Source: Deltaproteobacteria bacterium (GTDB lineage Bacteria; Desulfobacterota; Desulfobacteria; Desulfobacterales; UBA2156). Taken from it: 54,226 bases of DNA. Every line of letters starts with the position of its first letter. Positions within the stretch are counted from its first letter, which is position 1. Below the pieces are notes generated by a model. The model did no database searches. It saw only the letters and a list, made by a program, of their open reading frames with translations, and had not been told where the DNA came from. The translations under genes were made by a program, and so were the position numbers. The DNA lies in NCBI GenBank assembly GCA_019309485.1, contig JAFDGC010000023.1, positions 1 to 54,226 on the forward strand, given 5' to 3'. Of this stretch, positions 33,513 through 45,624 are shown piece by piece.

Positions 33513-33859
33513 AAGTGCATCTTACGGAAAGCGCTTTGTCATTTCAAGGGAAAAACCCGATACGCCGGGGTCAAGACAGCCCGTTCTTGGATTTTCATTG
33601 ACAAGGCAAGGGGAAAATCCGCTAAGATGCACGATCCGGTGACGCTTCCGGGCGCAATGACAGCGGTTACCAAAATCGGTATGGTATCGAAAACGAAAAG
33701 TACCTGTAGGGCGGCATTTTATCCCGCTTGCGCGAGGACTGGCATGCCGCCGGGAAAATGACGGTCGGTCTTGCGGCGGGATGAAAAATACCGCCTTACA
33801 CTTTTTTCGAAAATCCCGCCTTTGAGGGGATTTGTCGGAAATCAACAGGGTGGAGTTAC
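33513..33859. other. intergenic region with 96-bp inverted-repeat element
   Basis: The 347-base divergent gap has no supported gene. It holds the element at 33705-33800 and a short AT-rich ATCGGT-like tract (33668-33696). GGTGGAGTTAC at the right end serves as ribosome binding site for the HEAT gene. Confidence 0.5.
33705..33800 (+). repeat. MITE-like inverted-repeat element, 96 bp
   Basis: The left end TGTAGGGCGGCATTTTATCC is matched by the right end, whose reverse complement starts TGTAAGGCGGTATTTTTCAT; the terminal inverted repeat is about 24 bases with four or so differences. The inner part is GC-rich. No target-site duplication is obvious. No other copy was found in the window. Confidence 0.75.
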
Positions 33860-36031
33860 TTGGAAGGGAATTCAAGTCGGTATAACATCATTGTTTTGGG
33901 CTGGAAATGGGTGCCGATTGCCCTTTTGGCTTTGGGTCTCCTGCACGGATGCGCTACCCGGCCGCAACAGGCCGTCATGAAACTGGAACACCCGGATCCG
34001 GAGGCGCGCATGGCGGCGGCCCGGATCCTGGGGAAAACCCACGACCCCCGATGGGTGCCGGCGCTGTTGGACCGTTTGCACGATTCCGATCCCGAAGTGG
34101 TCCAGGGCGCGGTAGCCGCCCTGGGGGACTTGGGCCATCCCGGAGGGATCGGGCCCTTGATCCCCTTGCTGGATCACCCGGATCCCGGTGTGCGGTATGT
34201 CACGGAAACGGTGCTGGCGGGTTTCGGGGTGGATGCGGTCTTCCCTTTGACCGCTGCATTGAAACACGCCCGACCCCGGGTCCAGGAATCCGCGGCGCGG
34301 CTTTTGGGAAGAATTAAAGATCCATCCGCCCTCGTTCCTTTACTTTTGGCGACAAAACCCTCTTTCCCGGACCGGGTGCGCATCGCCGCCGTTATCGCCC
34401 TCGGCCGGTTGAGGGATGCACGGGCCGTGGGGCCCCTCATGGACTCCCTTTACGAAAAGGATTCCCCGGCACTGCATGAGATTCCCCGCGCCCTGGCGAA
34501 AATCGGATCCCCTGCCGTGGAACCCCTGATTCGGGCGTCGCAGCGCCCGGACGTGGAAACCGCCCGGATGGCCGTACAGGCCCTGGGTGAAATCGGGGAT
34601 GCTCGGGCGGTGGGTCCTGTGCTGGAATCCCTGGAAAGAAGGGATCCTTTTTTGGTCCAAGCGGCGGTGGACGCCCTGATCGCCATGGGAGAGATCGCGG
34701 TGGTCCCCTTGATCCAACGGGCGGCGGCCCCGGGAAAAGCCGGAAATCGGGCCGTGGAGGCCCTTGAGGGAATCGGCGCTCCGGCCGTCCCCCGTTTTCT
34801 GGCGGTCCTCGAATCGGACCCCCACCGATTCGAAGCCGTGGCCTTTGAGGTCCTCCCGGCCGTGGGCGCACCGGCGGCAAAACCCCTCATGGCGGCCTTC
34901 AGAAGAAATCCCTTTTCCAAGGGCGACTGGGCGGCACGGCTGCTGACGGCCCTGGGACCGGCGGCCATCCCCGTCTTGGCCGAAGGCCTGAACGCCGGAG
35001 AACTGGCCGTGCGGATCCGATGCGCCGAAGCCCTGGGGGAGATCGGAGAGGCCGAATGCGTGACGCCGTTGATCCATGCTCTCGAATCGGATGCGCCTGT
35101 GCTCCCGGAAGTCGCCGGAGAATCCCTGGCCAAAATCGGTGCGCCGGCGGTCTTGCCCTTGATTCGGATCCTGGCGGATCCCGAGTCGCCCTTTCACTTT
35201 CGGGCCGAAACGGTCTTGATCCGCATCGGTGCGCCGGCGGCCGCGCCGCTGATCGACATGCTGAATCAGGGGGATGCTGCGCTGCAGGAAAAAGCGACCC
35301 GGCTTTTGGCGGAAATGAAAGAAGCCGCGGTGCCGGACCTGATGGCGCATCTGACCCATCCGGATGTGGTAATGCAAAACAGGTGTGCGGAAATCCTGGT
35401 ACGCATCGGTGGGCCTGGGATCCCGTTTCTGGAGGCGGAGATCGAAAAGGGGGATCCGCGGTGGCTCTGGAGGGTGGTGAAAATCCTCGGGGAGATCGGG
35501 GATCCCGCGGGCTTTCCGGCGCTGATGTCGGCGGCGGATCATAAAGACCCGGCGGTTCGGTATTTTGCCGTGGAAGGGCTGGGCAGGATCCAAGACCCCC
35601 GAGTCGTTCCGATCCTGGTGGATGCCCTGCCGGACCGATGGGCGGGCCATATTGCGGCACGGGCCCTTTCCTGTATGGACTGGCGGCCCGGGACATTTCA
35701 AGACCAGGTTTTTTTCGATTTTCATTTATCGGAAAGCAAAGCGGCGCTCAAGACGGACAAAATCCGGGCGCTGTTCTTTTCGCTGATGTCCCGGGGGGAT
35801 TTTTGCAAAAAAGAATTCGCCCTTTTTGCCCTTTTGGACCTTTTCGGAGACACCGTGGTTCCGGATCTGGTCCGAATCCTTAATACCGAGGACTCCGCGG
35901 AAACGGCCTGGCTTTTTGCCGAATCGGATGTGGATGCCCTGGCCGCCGCGGGGCGGGACTGGCTTTATCATCATGGAGGGGAAGCCTATTTGACGATACC
36001 GGATCTCCGGCTTTTGCTCGAGATGCCCTAG
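33860..36031 (+). CDS. HEAT-repeat lipoprotein
   Basis: The likely start is TTG at 33860, 5 bases after GGTGGAG; the N-terminus has a hydrophobic stretch and a lipobox, LLHGCATRP, with Cys near residue 31. From about residue 40 to 640 there is a run of HEAT/PBS-lyase-type repeats of about 31 residues, for example ARILGKTHDPRWVPALLDRL, ALGDLGHPGGIGPLIPLLDH and so on, at least 15 units. Such solenoid proteins bind proteins or sort cofactors; as a lipoprotein it would act in the periplasm. The 3' end overlaps the 3' end of the convergent GlmS-like gene by 152 bases. 723 residues. Confidence 0.85.
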   Translation: MEGNSSRYNIIVLGWKWVPIALLALGLLHGCATRPQQAVMKLEHPDPEARMAAARILGKTHDPRWVPALLDRLHDSDPEVVQGAVAALGDLGHPGGIGPLIPLLDHPDPGVRYVTETVLAGFGVDAVFPLTAALKHARPRVQESAARLLGRIKDPSALVPLLLATKPSFPDRVRIAAVIALGRLRDARAVGPLMDSLYEKDSPALHEIPRALAKIGSPAVEPLIRASQRPDVETARMAVQALGEIGDARAVGPVLESLERRDPFLVQAAVDALIAMGEIAVVPLIQRAAAPGKAGNRAVEALEGIGAPAVPRFLAVLESDPHRFEAVAFEVLPAVGAPAAKPLMAAFRRNPFSKGDWAARLLTALGPAAIPVLAEGLNAGELAVRIRCAEALGEIGEAECVTPLIHALESDAPVLPEVAGESLAKIGAPAVLPLIRILADPESPFHFRAETVLIRIGAPAAAPLIDMLNQGDAALQEKATRLLAEMKEAAVPDLMAHLTHPDVVMQNRCAEILVRIGGPGIPFLEAEIEKGDPRWLWRVVKILGEIGDPAGFPALMSAADHKDPAVRYFAVEGLGRIQDPRVVPILVDALPDRWAGHIAARALSCMDWRPGTFQDQVFFDFHLSESKAALKTDKIRALFFSLMSRGDFCKKEFALFALLDLFGDTVVPDLVRILNTEDSAETAWLFAESDVDALAAAGRDWLYHHGGEAYLTIPDLRLLLEMP

Positions 36032-39000
36032 GCTCCCCTACCTTTTCCGCGGATCTGCCGAACAATTCCTCTGTCTCAATGCCTTCCAGAAAGGCGTCCT
36101 CCCAGGACAGGCTGTTTTCCTGCACGATATTCTTGATCCGCTCGTACTTGCCGCCCAGGGCCTTGATCTTATCCGACAAGGGCACCGTTGTTTTAAACGC
36201 CACATCCAAAAGCAGCAGGTATTCGATGAAGTTCGGGCGGTCGCTGGAAAGCGTGATGACGGGGATGATCAGGATGCTGCGGTCGTCTTTGCGCCCCTTG
36301 CCGATGTAGACGTTTCCTTCCTGGACGATGATGCGTTTGGTCCCCTTGAGGGTGGCGTCCTTTTCCACCCGGGAGGGGATCGAAAGGGACGTTCCGTCTT
36401 TTGCCACCGTTTCGATGGTGGTTTCCTCGGCGGGTTCTCCCAACAGGTTCAATCCGTCGATCCGGTACAGGGTGGACCCGTTGATCTTGTGGATGACGGC
36501 CTGGAGGTTTTTCAAAACAATGACGTTCTTGTTGGTGATCTGAGAGATAATGAAATGCCGTTCGAAGAGGGCATCGAAGAGGATGCCTTCCACTTTTTCC
36601 CGGATCCGGCTGGTTCCCACGGTGACGGTCTTTGCCTGGTGCTTGATGGCGTCCACGGGCCGGGCCATCTGGTTGATGGATTCGCCGAGACAGTGAAACA
36701 GGGATCGCAGCATGTTGGCGGCGGTCCCCTTGAGTCCGAAGTCCATTTCGAAATCCGTCACCGGCAGCCTTCCGGTGAGATACTTCAGGAGCAAGGGGAG
36801 CTCCGCGGCCGTATCGAAGCCGATGGTGCTGGGGAACCGGCGCTGGGCCTTTTTCTTCCGGAATGCCTGGTAAAAGGAAGCGATTTTTTCCCGGAAACCC
36901 TTGTCCAGGACCAATTCGTAGATATCGAGTCCCTTTGCGGCATGGTCGTCGACGATATGTTGAAGGTCTTCCCGGAAATCAAAGAGGAAACGGGAGCCGT
37001 CGTTGATGGCCAGGGCGGCGTAATACCCCCAGATATGCCCCACCAGGGTGTTCAATATGGGTGCCAAATGCGGGTTCACCATGGGGACATGAAACACGTC
37101 GGCCGCATAGGGGTCGAACCGATGGTCCCCCTCATCGGTGATGACAACGGGCGTCGCCTTGTGGGCGTGAAAAATGGCCGTATCCTTGACGATATCCCCC
37201 ATGACGGTGTTCTTGGTGCCGGCGGCGCACACAATGATCAGGGGTTCTGCGGAAAGATCGATATGCTTTTTGTCTTCCACGTAGTCCGAAGAAATGGTCT
37301 TGTAGCACAGCTCGCTTAATTTTATTCGGATTTCATCGGCGGAGATCTTGTTGGGACCGCTCCCCACCACCGCCCAGTAGGTTTTGGTGACGGCCAGCCG
37401 CTCGGCCGAGGCGGCGATCTTATCCTTTAGGGAAAGGACGTTCTCCATCTGTTCCGGGAGATTCAGGAGGCTTTCCAACTCCTTGGAAACAAATGTTTTA
37501 TCCCTCCGCCCGGTGAGCCCGGCGATGGCCAACCCCAGGACCGCGCCGGCCACGATCTGGGAATAAAAGGCCTTGGTGGAAGCCACCGACATCTCGATGT
37601 CCCGGCCGCTGCTCGTATAGAAGACACCGTCCACCTTGAAGGTGATGTCCGAATCCCGCCGATTCACCACGGCCAGGGTATGGGCCCCCTTTTCCCGGAC
37701 CATGTCCACGGTCCGATTGGTATCGGTGGTGGTCCCGGACTGGCTGATGGCCACCACCAGGGCGTCGGCCATGTCCTGTTTTCCGTCTTCTTCGTTCAGG
37801 CGGAAACCGCTCAACTCCGAGGCCTTGAGGGCGCTGATGTGGAGCCGCGGATCATTGAGGTAGTAATTGAAGATTTCGGCGCAGGCGGCGGCGGCCACGC
37901 CGGCGGTTCCCTGGCCGATGAAAAAGATGCGCCGGATCCGATCTTCAAGAAACGGCTGGCGCAGGGTGGACGGAAAGGTCGTTTCGTCCAGTCGCACCGA
38001 GTAGAAGCGATGGGGACCCGCCTCCAGATGCCATCGATTCCGGAGGGTCTGGGCCACCGATCGGGGGGCTTCGGATATTTCCTTGAGAAAGTAATGGGTA
38101 TAGCCCTGCCGGTCGATGTCCCGGGACGTGATGGCGGTGGTCTTCATATCGGCATCCGCCAGGGCGATGGGAGAGCCGTCGTACCCCATGGCGGTAATAC
38201 CCGAGAGTCCGCCAGTGCAGGCCTGGTCCAGTACGAAGATCCGCCCCTTGGGCTTTCCTTCCGGTTCCTTATCCCCTTCGATTTTCACGTATGACACCGT
38301 CTCTTCCACAAAGCCGTAAACCTCGGAGGTGGGAATGTAATGGTCCGGGGCGATCCCCACGAAGATGGCCTGCCCGCTTCCCCGCTGGGCCAGAAAGAGC
38401 TTCCCGGGCGCCATGTCCGTGTGCATGGCGATGGCATGGGACCCGTCAAAGTCATTCACTGCCCGGCGGAACGCTTCCGCCACGCCGAAACCCTTTTTGA
38501 GATAACTCCCGATCTGTAAGGGGATGACCTTGGTGTCCGTGGAGATGTCCGGATGGATGCGGATGCCGTTTTGGTCGAAGTTTCTTTTCAGTTCCAGATA
38601 ATTGTCGATATCCCCGTTTAAACAGACATGAATGATGCCGAAGGGCTGGGGTAAGGCATCCATGCACCGGCTGTCCACCGGATGACAGTTGGCCTCGGTG
38701 ATGGCTCCCACGGAGGCCCATCGGGTATGGCTGAGGATTGTGAAGTACCGGGGGGGATACTGCATCAGGGCAAAGAGAACCGGATCGTTTCGGATCTCTT
38801 CCCTTAAGAAACGGACGTTGTCCCCGAGTTTTCCGATTTCCGCCGCGATCTTGTACGTCAGGGTCAGGCCCACCATAGGGGTGCGGTGTTCATCCATGGT
38901 TTCCCGGCAGTCGATTCCACGGTTGGCCAAATATTCCATGGCCAGGCGCTCTCGAAAGGCGGCGGTGAGGTTTTGGGCGTCCAGTGTTTTTTCAAACTCG

Positions 39001-39743
39001 GCAAAGACCGGTTTTTCGAAAAAGGCCATTAGGGAGATGCCGGCGGAATCCCGGCCCCGGACTTCGAGGCGATCGATGCTGTTGAGCACCGCGTTGATCT
39101 TCTTGGCTGTCAGGACCGCATGGAAAGGGCATTCCTTTTCTTTATGGTTCAAAAGGGTCTTCACCTTCACCGCGTTGTCGGCGATTTCCGATAACAGCGA
39201 CCAGGAAGCGTCCTTGAGGAGTTCGATGCCGTGGCCGGCGGATTCCACGACTTCAGGGGGCAGGACCCCCATCTGTTCGGTGAGCCACGCCTCTTCCGAG
39301 GCGGCAAAGTCGGATATTTCCCGGCCCAGGGACGTCAGGCGGGCATGCAGCTTAGAATCCCGGAGAATGTGAAAAAAGAAGGCGTCCTGTTTAAGGAGAC
39401 GAACGGCGTGGAGCAATTTCCTGCGAAGGCCTTCCCGTTCGGGGTCTGCGGGATCCTTTTGCGCCTGCATTGAAACCGGGTTGGATCGGATGCGATCAAA
39501 CAAGGCTTCCATACCCGCCATATCCGGTGCAAGCGGTTCCTTGGGGGGAATGAAGGAGACGATGCCGGCGATACCGCAGCACAGGCGGTTTGGGGAAACC
39601 GGAAAAAAGACAAGGGCGTTTTTTCCGACGCTTCCCGACGCCCTGGCGAAATAGACCCGGGCCGAAAGGATCTTCCGGATCATTTCAAGGGTCAGGGAGA
39701 ACCGGCAGCGCAAACGATGTTCAAAAAAAGCGAAAAAATTCAT
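35880..39743 (-). CDS. large GlmS-like amidotransferase/SIS protein
   Basis: The 1287-residue protein starts with a 55-residue stretch, then CCGIAGIVSF, the class II glutamine amidotransferase N-terminus in which Cys56 would be the nucleophile after processing. GRDSAGISL and HTRWASVGA in the first half support an amidotransferase domain (about 56-510), interrupted by a helical insert. Two SIS domains follow: FFIGQGTAGVAAAACAEIF and AISQSGTTTDT (about 610-770), then VVGSGPNKISADEIRIKLSE. The last 300 residues do not match normal GlmS (about 610 residues). It is a GlmS paralogue, perhaps making amino-sugar phosphate for the envelope. The C-terminal tail overlaps the HEAT gene on the other strand. 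Confidence 0.8.
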   Translation of the reverse strand: MNFFAFFEHRLRCRFSLTLEMIRKILSARVYFARASGSVGKNALVFFPVSPNRLCCGIAGIVSFIPPKEPLAPDMAGMEALFDRIRSNPVSMQAQKDPADPEREGLRRKLLHAVRLLKQDAFFFHILRDSKLHARLTSLGREISDFAASEEAWLTEQMGVLPPEVVESAGHGIELLKDASWSLLSEIADNAVKVKTLLNHKEKECPFHAVLTAKKINAVLNSIDRLEVRGRDSAGISLMAFFEKPVFAEFEKTLDAQNLTAAFRERLAMEYLANRGIDCRETMDEHRTPMVGLTLTYKIAAEIGKLGDNVRFLREEIRNDPVLFALMQYPPRYFTILSHTRWASVGAITEANCHPVDSRCMDALPQPFGIIHVCLNGDIDNYLELKRNFDQNGIRIHPDISTDTKVIPLQIGSYLKKGFGVAEAFRRAVNDFDGSHAIAMHTDMAPGKLFLAQRGSGQAIFVGIAPDHYIPTSEVYGFVEETVSYVKIEGDKEPEGKPKGRIFVLDQACTGGLSGITAMGYDGSPIALADADMKTTAITSRDIDRQGYTHYFLKEISEAPRSVAQTLRNRWHLEAGPHRFYSVRLDETTFPSTLRQPFLEDRIRRIFFIGQGTAGVAAAACAEIFNYYLNDPRLHISALKASELSGFRLNEEDGKQDMADALVVAISQSGTTTDTNRTVDMVREKGAHTLAVVNRRDSDITFKVDGVFYTSSGRDIEMSVASTKAFYSQIVAGAVLGLAIAGLTGRRDKTFVSKELESLLNLPEQMENVLSLKDKIAASAERLAVTKTYWAVVGSGPNKISADEIRIKLSELCYKTISSDYVEDKKHIDLSAEPLIIVCAAGTKNTVMGDIVKDTAIFHAHKATPVVITDEGDHRFDPYAADVFHVPMVNPHLAPILNTLVGHIWGYYAALAINDGSRFLFDFREDLQHIVDDHAAKGLDIYELVLDKGFREKIASFYQAFRKKKAQRRFPSTIGFDTAAELPLLLKYLTGRLPVTDFEMDFGLKGTAANMLRSLFHCLGESINQMARPVDAIKHQAKTVTVGTSRIREKVEGILFDALFERHFIISQITNKNVIVLKNLQAVIHKINGSTLYRIDGLNLLGEPAEETTIETVAKDGTSLSIPSRVEKDATLKGTKRIIVQEGNVYIGKGRKDDRSILIIPVITLSSDRPNFIEYLLLLDVAFKTTVPLSDKIKALGGKYERIKNIVQENSLSWEDAFLEGIETEELFGRSAEKVGEPRASRAKAGDPVSSNRLPLHDDKASPAPRRPGHPHPIRQKARPFPRSPRY

Positions 39744-39750
39744 CTTCAGG

Positions 39751-42034
<2,284 letters not shown>

Positions 42035-42059
42035 AAGAAATTTTCCTTCCCTCCTTTTT

Positions 42060-43481
42060 TCAGGAGCGTTCGCTTTTGCCGGAGGCGACCGATTTTTGGC
42101 TGAAAGAATCCTCATAATAGGCCTTGATGGCCATTTTGGCGTACGATCCGGCCCTTCTGCCCAGCACGTTGCCGTGCACCACGAGCACCGAAACGGCGAT
42201 GCCGTCCCCGCCGGTTTTATCCCTGGCGAACCCGACGAACCAGTCGTATTTAGAGGTATGGGCCAGGTTGGAGATGGATCCGGTCTTCCCTCCGATGACG
42301 AGATCCGATAGGACCTTGTCGTACCGGTATCCCCGGAAGGCTTTCCGGGCGGTTCCGGATCGGACGGTGGCCTGCATGAGTTCCGCCAGAACCGATGCGG
42401 TCTTTGGGGTGACGGCCTGCCCGATTTCGGACGGACGGCTTCGGTAGATCGTCTCCCCCCTCCCGTTGGTGACGCGGCGGATGAATGTGGGTGCCATGAG
42501 TTTTCCGCCGTTTAAAGCGGTGGCTGCAATGAGGGCGCCGTGCACCGGGGAGAGGGTGGTTTTCCGGTTGAAGCCGCTGGCGATTTCCGCGCGGTGATAA
42601 GGCTCTGCTGAGACGAACAGGCGGCTTAGGGATTTCCCGAGTTCAAATTCAATGGGTTTTTCGAATCCAAAGGCCCGGGCGTAATTTTCAATCTGGGACA
42701 TGTCGAGATGATAGATCCCCAGCTTCCCGAACACCGGGTTTACGGACTGTGCAAAGGAGCTTTTCAGGGTGATCCGGCGGGTATATTTATTCTTTTTGTT
42801 TTTGAGCTGGGACTTATACAGGGTGTATTTCCCGCCGTTGTAATATAAAGGGGTTTCGGGCGTAAAGCCCCTTGCTTCAACAACGGCCGAAGCGATGATG
42901 ATCTTGAAGATACTGGCCGCCGGAAATTCGCTTTCCAGGCAGGGGTTGTTTTCCGGATTCACCCGATCGTAACCGGCAAGGGCCAGGATGCGTCCCGTTG
43001 ACGGCTCCAAAACCACGATGGCCACCTGTTTCGGGAGTTCTCGATCCAGCTTGTCATCCAGATACGCCTGTAGGAAAGGATTTAACGTTGTTTGGACCAA
43101 ATATTCTTTCCCGTCTTTGGCAAATCGCCATTCCGGTTGTATCTTTCTGGGCAAGGCAGCGGTGTGCCACAAGGCCAGACCTTGATCCGGCCGTAAATTC
43201 AAACCGCTCGGGTCGGTATTTTTCTTTTGAAGTCCATCCGGTTCCATGCCGGCGGGCCGGGGTTTCGGCGGTGCGGTGGGCGTGCTCGAGAATCCATCGA
43301 TACCCGCCGACAGGCCGTAAAAAGACGCCGCAAGAACCAACAGGAGCACGCCCCAGCGGGTGATTCCCCGGGCGCGTTGTCTTCGCGTGTTTCGGCGTTT
43401 CAACGCCGCCTGGTATTCCTGCCAGGTTTGACGTGAGGCGCGGGCCGGAACAGGCTTTTCCTGAAGTTTTTTGGATTTCAT
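42060..43481 (-). CDS. penicillin-binding transpeptidase-domain protein
   Basis: The 473-residue product has a basic N-terminus, one membrane helix (WGVLLLVLAASFYGLSAGI, about 43-61), a proline-rich linker and a transpeptidase domain with the three active-site motifs SIFK (Ser190, Lys193), SVN (Ser246-Asn248) and KTG (Lys399). It lacks the glycosyltransferase domain of class A and most of the class B dimerisation module, so it is a small class B-like PBP or a D,D-transpeptidase of unusual layout, working on peptidoglycan in the periplasm. It lies upstream of kdnA, 26 bases apart. Confidence 0.87.
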   Translation of the reverse strand: MKSKKLQEKPVPARASRQTWQEYQAALKRRNTRRQRARGITRWGVLLLVLAASFYGLSAGIDGFSSTPTAPPKPRPAGMEPDGLQKKNTDPSGLNLRPDQGLALWHTAALPRKIQPEWRFAKDGKEYLVQTTLNPFLQAYLDDKLDRELPKQVAIVVLEPSTGRILALAGYDRVNPENNPCLESEFPAASIFKIIIASAVVEARGFTPETPLYYNGGKYTLYKSQLKNKKNKYTRRITLKSSFAQSVNPVFGKLGIYHLDMSQIENYARAFGFEKPIEFELGKSLSRLFVSAEPYHRAEIASGFNRKTTLSPVHGALIAATALNGGKLMAPTFIRRVTNGRGETIYRSRPSEIGQAVTPKTASVLAELMQATVRSGTARKAFRGYRYDKVLSDLVIGGKTGSISNLAHTSKYDWFVGFARDKTGGDGIAVSVLVVHGNVLGRRAGSYAKMAIKAYYEDSFSQKSVASGKSERS

Positions 43482-43698
43482 GGCGTTGGTGCCGGTTTCA
43501 GAAGAAATTTCGTCTTAATGCCCTTGCCTCAAGTCTTTGTTGCGTTTGAAGTGGTGTTTTCGGGATCGAACATGTCGGCATTCCGTTTCTTTTCGATCCT
43601 GATCCCGATCCCGATGAATGCATACTGCACTGGATCTCCTTGAGTGAAAGGCCTTTTTTTGTGTTTCTACGCTTTCGTTGGGTTGTGTATACCGTTTT
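43482..43698. other. gap between metG and the transpeptidase gene with GGGATC tract
   Basis: No gene is seen in these 217 bases. On the minus strand at about 43590-43625 there is CGGGATCGGGATCAGGATCG followed by AAAAG, like the hexamer tracts upstream of the phosphatase and HEAT genes. It lies upstream of the transpeptidase start. Confidence 0.45.
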
Positions 43699-45624
43699 TC
43701 AACTCACGGAAGTCCCGGGTTTGACGGGTTTTTCCACAGTCAGCAAGACCACGTCCTTTCCGTCTACGGCCGCCAGGATCATCCCCTGGGAAAGCACGCC
43801 CATGATCTTGGCCGGCTTCAGGTTGGCCGCCACCACCACTTGCTTGCCCGCCAGTTCTTCCGGCGGGTAGTGCTGGGCGATACCCGCCACCACGGTGCGC
43901 GGTTCCCCCACGTCAAGTGTCAGCAACAACAGCTTCTTGGCCCGGGGGAGGGGTTCGGCCTTCAAGACGGTAGCGACCCTCAAGTCCAGTTTCCGGAAGG
44001 TTTCCATATCGATTTCGGGTTTAACGGGCGATACCGCCTCTGCCGCATGGACCTTATCGGCGGATTCCGCCTGGGTTTCCACAGTATCGACTCTCGGGAA
44101 AAGGGCCACCGCCTTGGGAAGATGCACCCCGTCGCGGAGACGGTCGAATGCACCGAGTCCATGCAGATCGAAAGAACAGGCGTCCGGATCGATTCCCAGA
44201 TGACGTTGCATGGTCCGGGCGCATCCGGGCATGACGGGATAGATCAGATGCGATACCACATGGAGTCCTTCCAACAGGTTGGAGATGACGGCGGCGAGGG
44301 TGTCCCGTTGGGCAGGGTCTTTTGCCAGCATCCATGGCGCCGTGACATCGATGTACTTGTTCATCTGGTTGATGAAATCCCATACCGCCATGAGCGCCTT
44401 GTGAAAGGCGAAGGCATCCATGGCGTCCGTATATTCCGAGACCGTTTCCCGGGCCTTTTTTTCCAGACTCAGTTCCATTTCCTCCCGGATCTCGGAATCG
44501 GTTTGGGGGACTTGACCTTTGAAATATTTATGGGCCATCGCCAGGGTTCTTGAAAAGAGATTCCCGAGATCGTTTGCCAGATCGGAATTGATGCGGGCCA
44601 CGAGTGCGGATTCGGAGAAGCCGGCATCCAGCCCGAAGACCATTTCCCGCATGAGAAAGTATCGAAACGCATCGAGTCCGTATTTTTCGATCAGGGCCAA
44701 AGGCTCGATGACGTTCTTCAAGGTCTTGGACATCTTGCTGTGATCCACGTTCCAGTATCCGTGTACATTGAGGTGCTGATAGACCGGGATGCCGGCGGCC
44801 TTGAGCATAGTGGGCCAGTAGATGCCGTGGGGCTTCAAAATGTCCTTGGCCACGATGTGCTGGGCATGGGGCCAGAATTTCAAAAAACGCTCCCCTGCGG
44901 GATATCCCACGGCCGAAACATAATTTAAGAGGGCGTCGAACCAGACATAGGTTACGAAGTTGTTGTCGAAGGGGAGCGTGATTCCCCATTGCAGGCGGGT
45001 CTTGGGCCGGGAGATGCACAGATCCTCCAGGGGTTCCTTCAAAAAGGCCAGGACCTCGTTCCGGTACCGCTGGGGCCGGATGAAATCGGGATGGGATTGA
45101 ATGTGATCGATGAGCCAGTTTTGGTAGCGGCTCATCTTGAAGAAGTAATTGGATTCCTTGATGGGTTCCGGGACCGTTTCGTGATCCGGGCATTTCCCAT
45201 CTATGAGTTCATGCTCGCTGTAGAAGCGCTCGCATCCGAAGCAGTAGAGCCCTTCGTACTCGCTGAAATAGATATCCCCGGCGTCGTAGATCCTTTGCAG
45301 GACCTGTTCTACCACGGCGATGTGACGGGGTTCCGTGGTGCGGATGAAATCGTTGTATTCCACGTTGAGCTTCGGCCAGAGGTCTCTGAACAGGGCGCTG
45401 ATCTTGTCCACGTAGGCCCGGGGGGTTTCCTTTTCCGCTTTTGCGGCCCGGACCACCTTGTCTCCGTGTTCATCCGTGCCGGTCAGAAGAAACGTCTCCT
45501 TCTGCTTCATCCGGTGGTACCGGCACAACACGTCGGCCACGAGGGTGGTGTAGGCGTGTCCCAGGTGGGGACGGGCGTTTACGTAGTAGATGGGGGTGGT
45601 GATGTAGAAGTATTTGGATGTCAA
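43699..45624 (-). CDS. metG: methionyl-tRNA synthetase
   Basis: The 641-residue product has the class I signature ARPHLGHAYTT (HLGH at residues 20-23), a zinc-knuckle region CFGCERFYSEHELIDGKC, and the KMSKS-type loop SKMSKTLKNV in the anticodon-facing half. The C-terminal 100 residues, RVATVLKAEPLPRAKKLLLLTLDVG and so on, form the tRNA-binding EMAP/Trbp111-like domain that makes MetG dimeric. The start overlaps the ricT stop by 4 bases. Cytoplasmic and essential. Confidence 0.97.
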   Translation of the reverse strand: MTSKYFYITTPIYYVNARPHLGHAYTTLVADVLCRYHRMKQKETFLLTGTDEHGDKVVRAAKAEKETPRAYVDKISALFRDLWPKLNVEYNDFIRTTEPRHIAVVEQVLQRIYDAGDIYFSEYEGLYCFGCERFYSEHELIDGKCPDHETVPEPIKESNYFFKMSRYQNWLIDHIQSHPDFIRPQRYRNEVLAFLKEPLEDLCISRPKTRLQWGITLPFDNNFVTYVWFDALLNYVSAVGYPAGERFLKFWPHAQHIVAKDILKPHGIYWPTMLKAAGIPVYQHLNVHGYWNVDHSKMSKTLKNVIEPLALIEKYGLDAFRYFLMREMVFGLDAGFSESALVARINSDLANDLGNLFSRTLAMAHKYFKGQVPQTDSEIREEMELSLEKKARETVSEYTDAMDAFAFHKALMAVWDFINQMNKYIDVTAPWMLAKDPAQRDTLAAVISNLLEGLHVVSHLIYPVMPGCARTMQRHLGIDPDACSFDLHGLGAFDRLRDGVHLPKAVALFPRVDTVETQAESADKVHAAEAVSPVKPEIDMETFRKLDLRVATVLKAEPLPRAKKLLLLTLDVGEPRTVVAGIAQHYPPEELAGKQVVVAANLKPAKIMGVLSQGMILAAVDGKDVVLLTVEKPVKPGTSVS

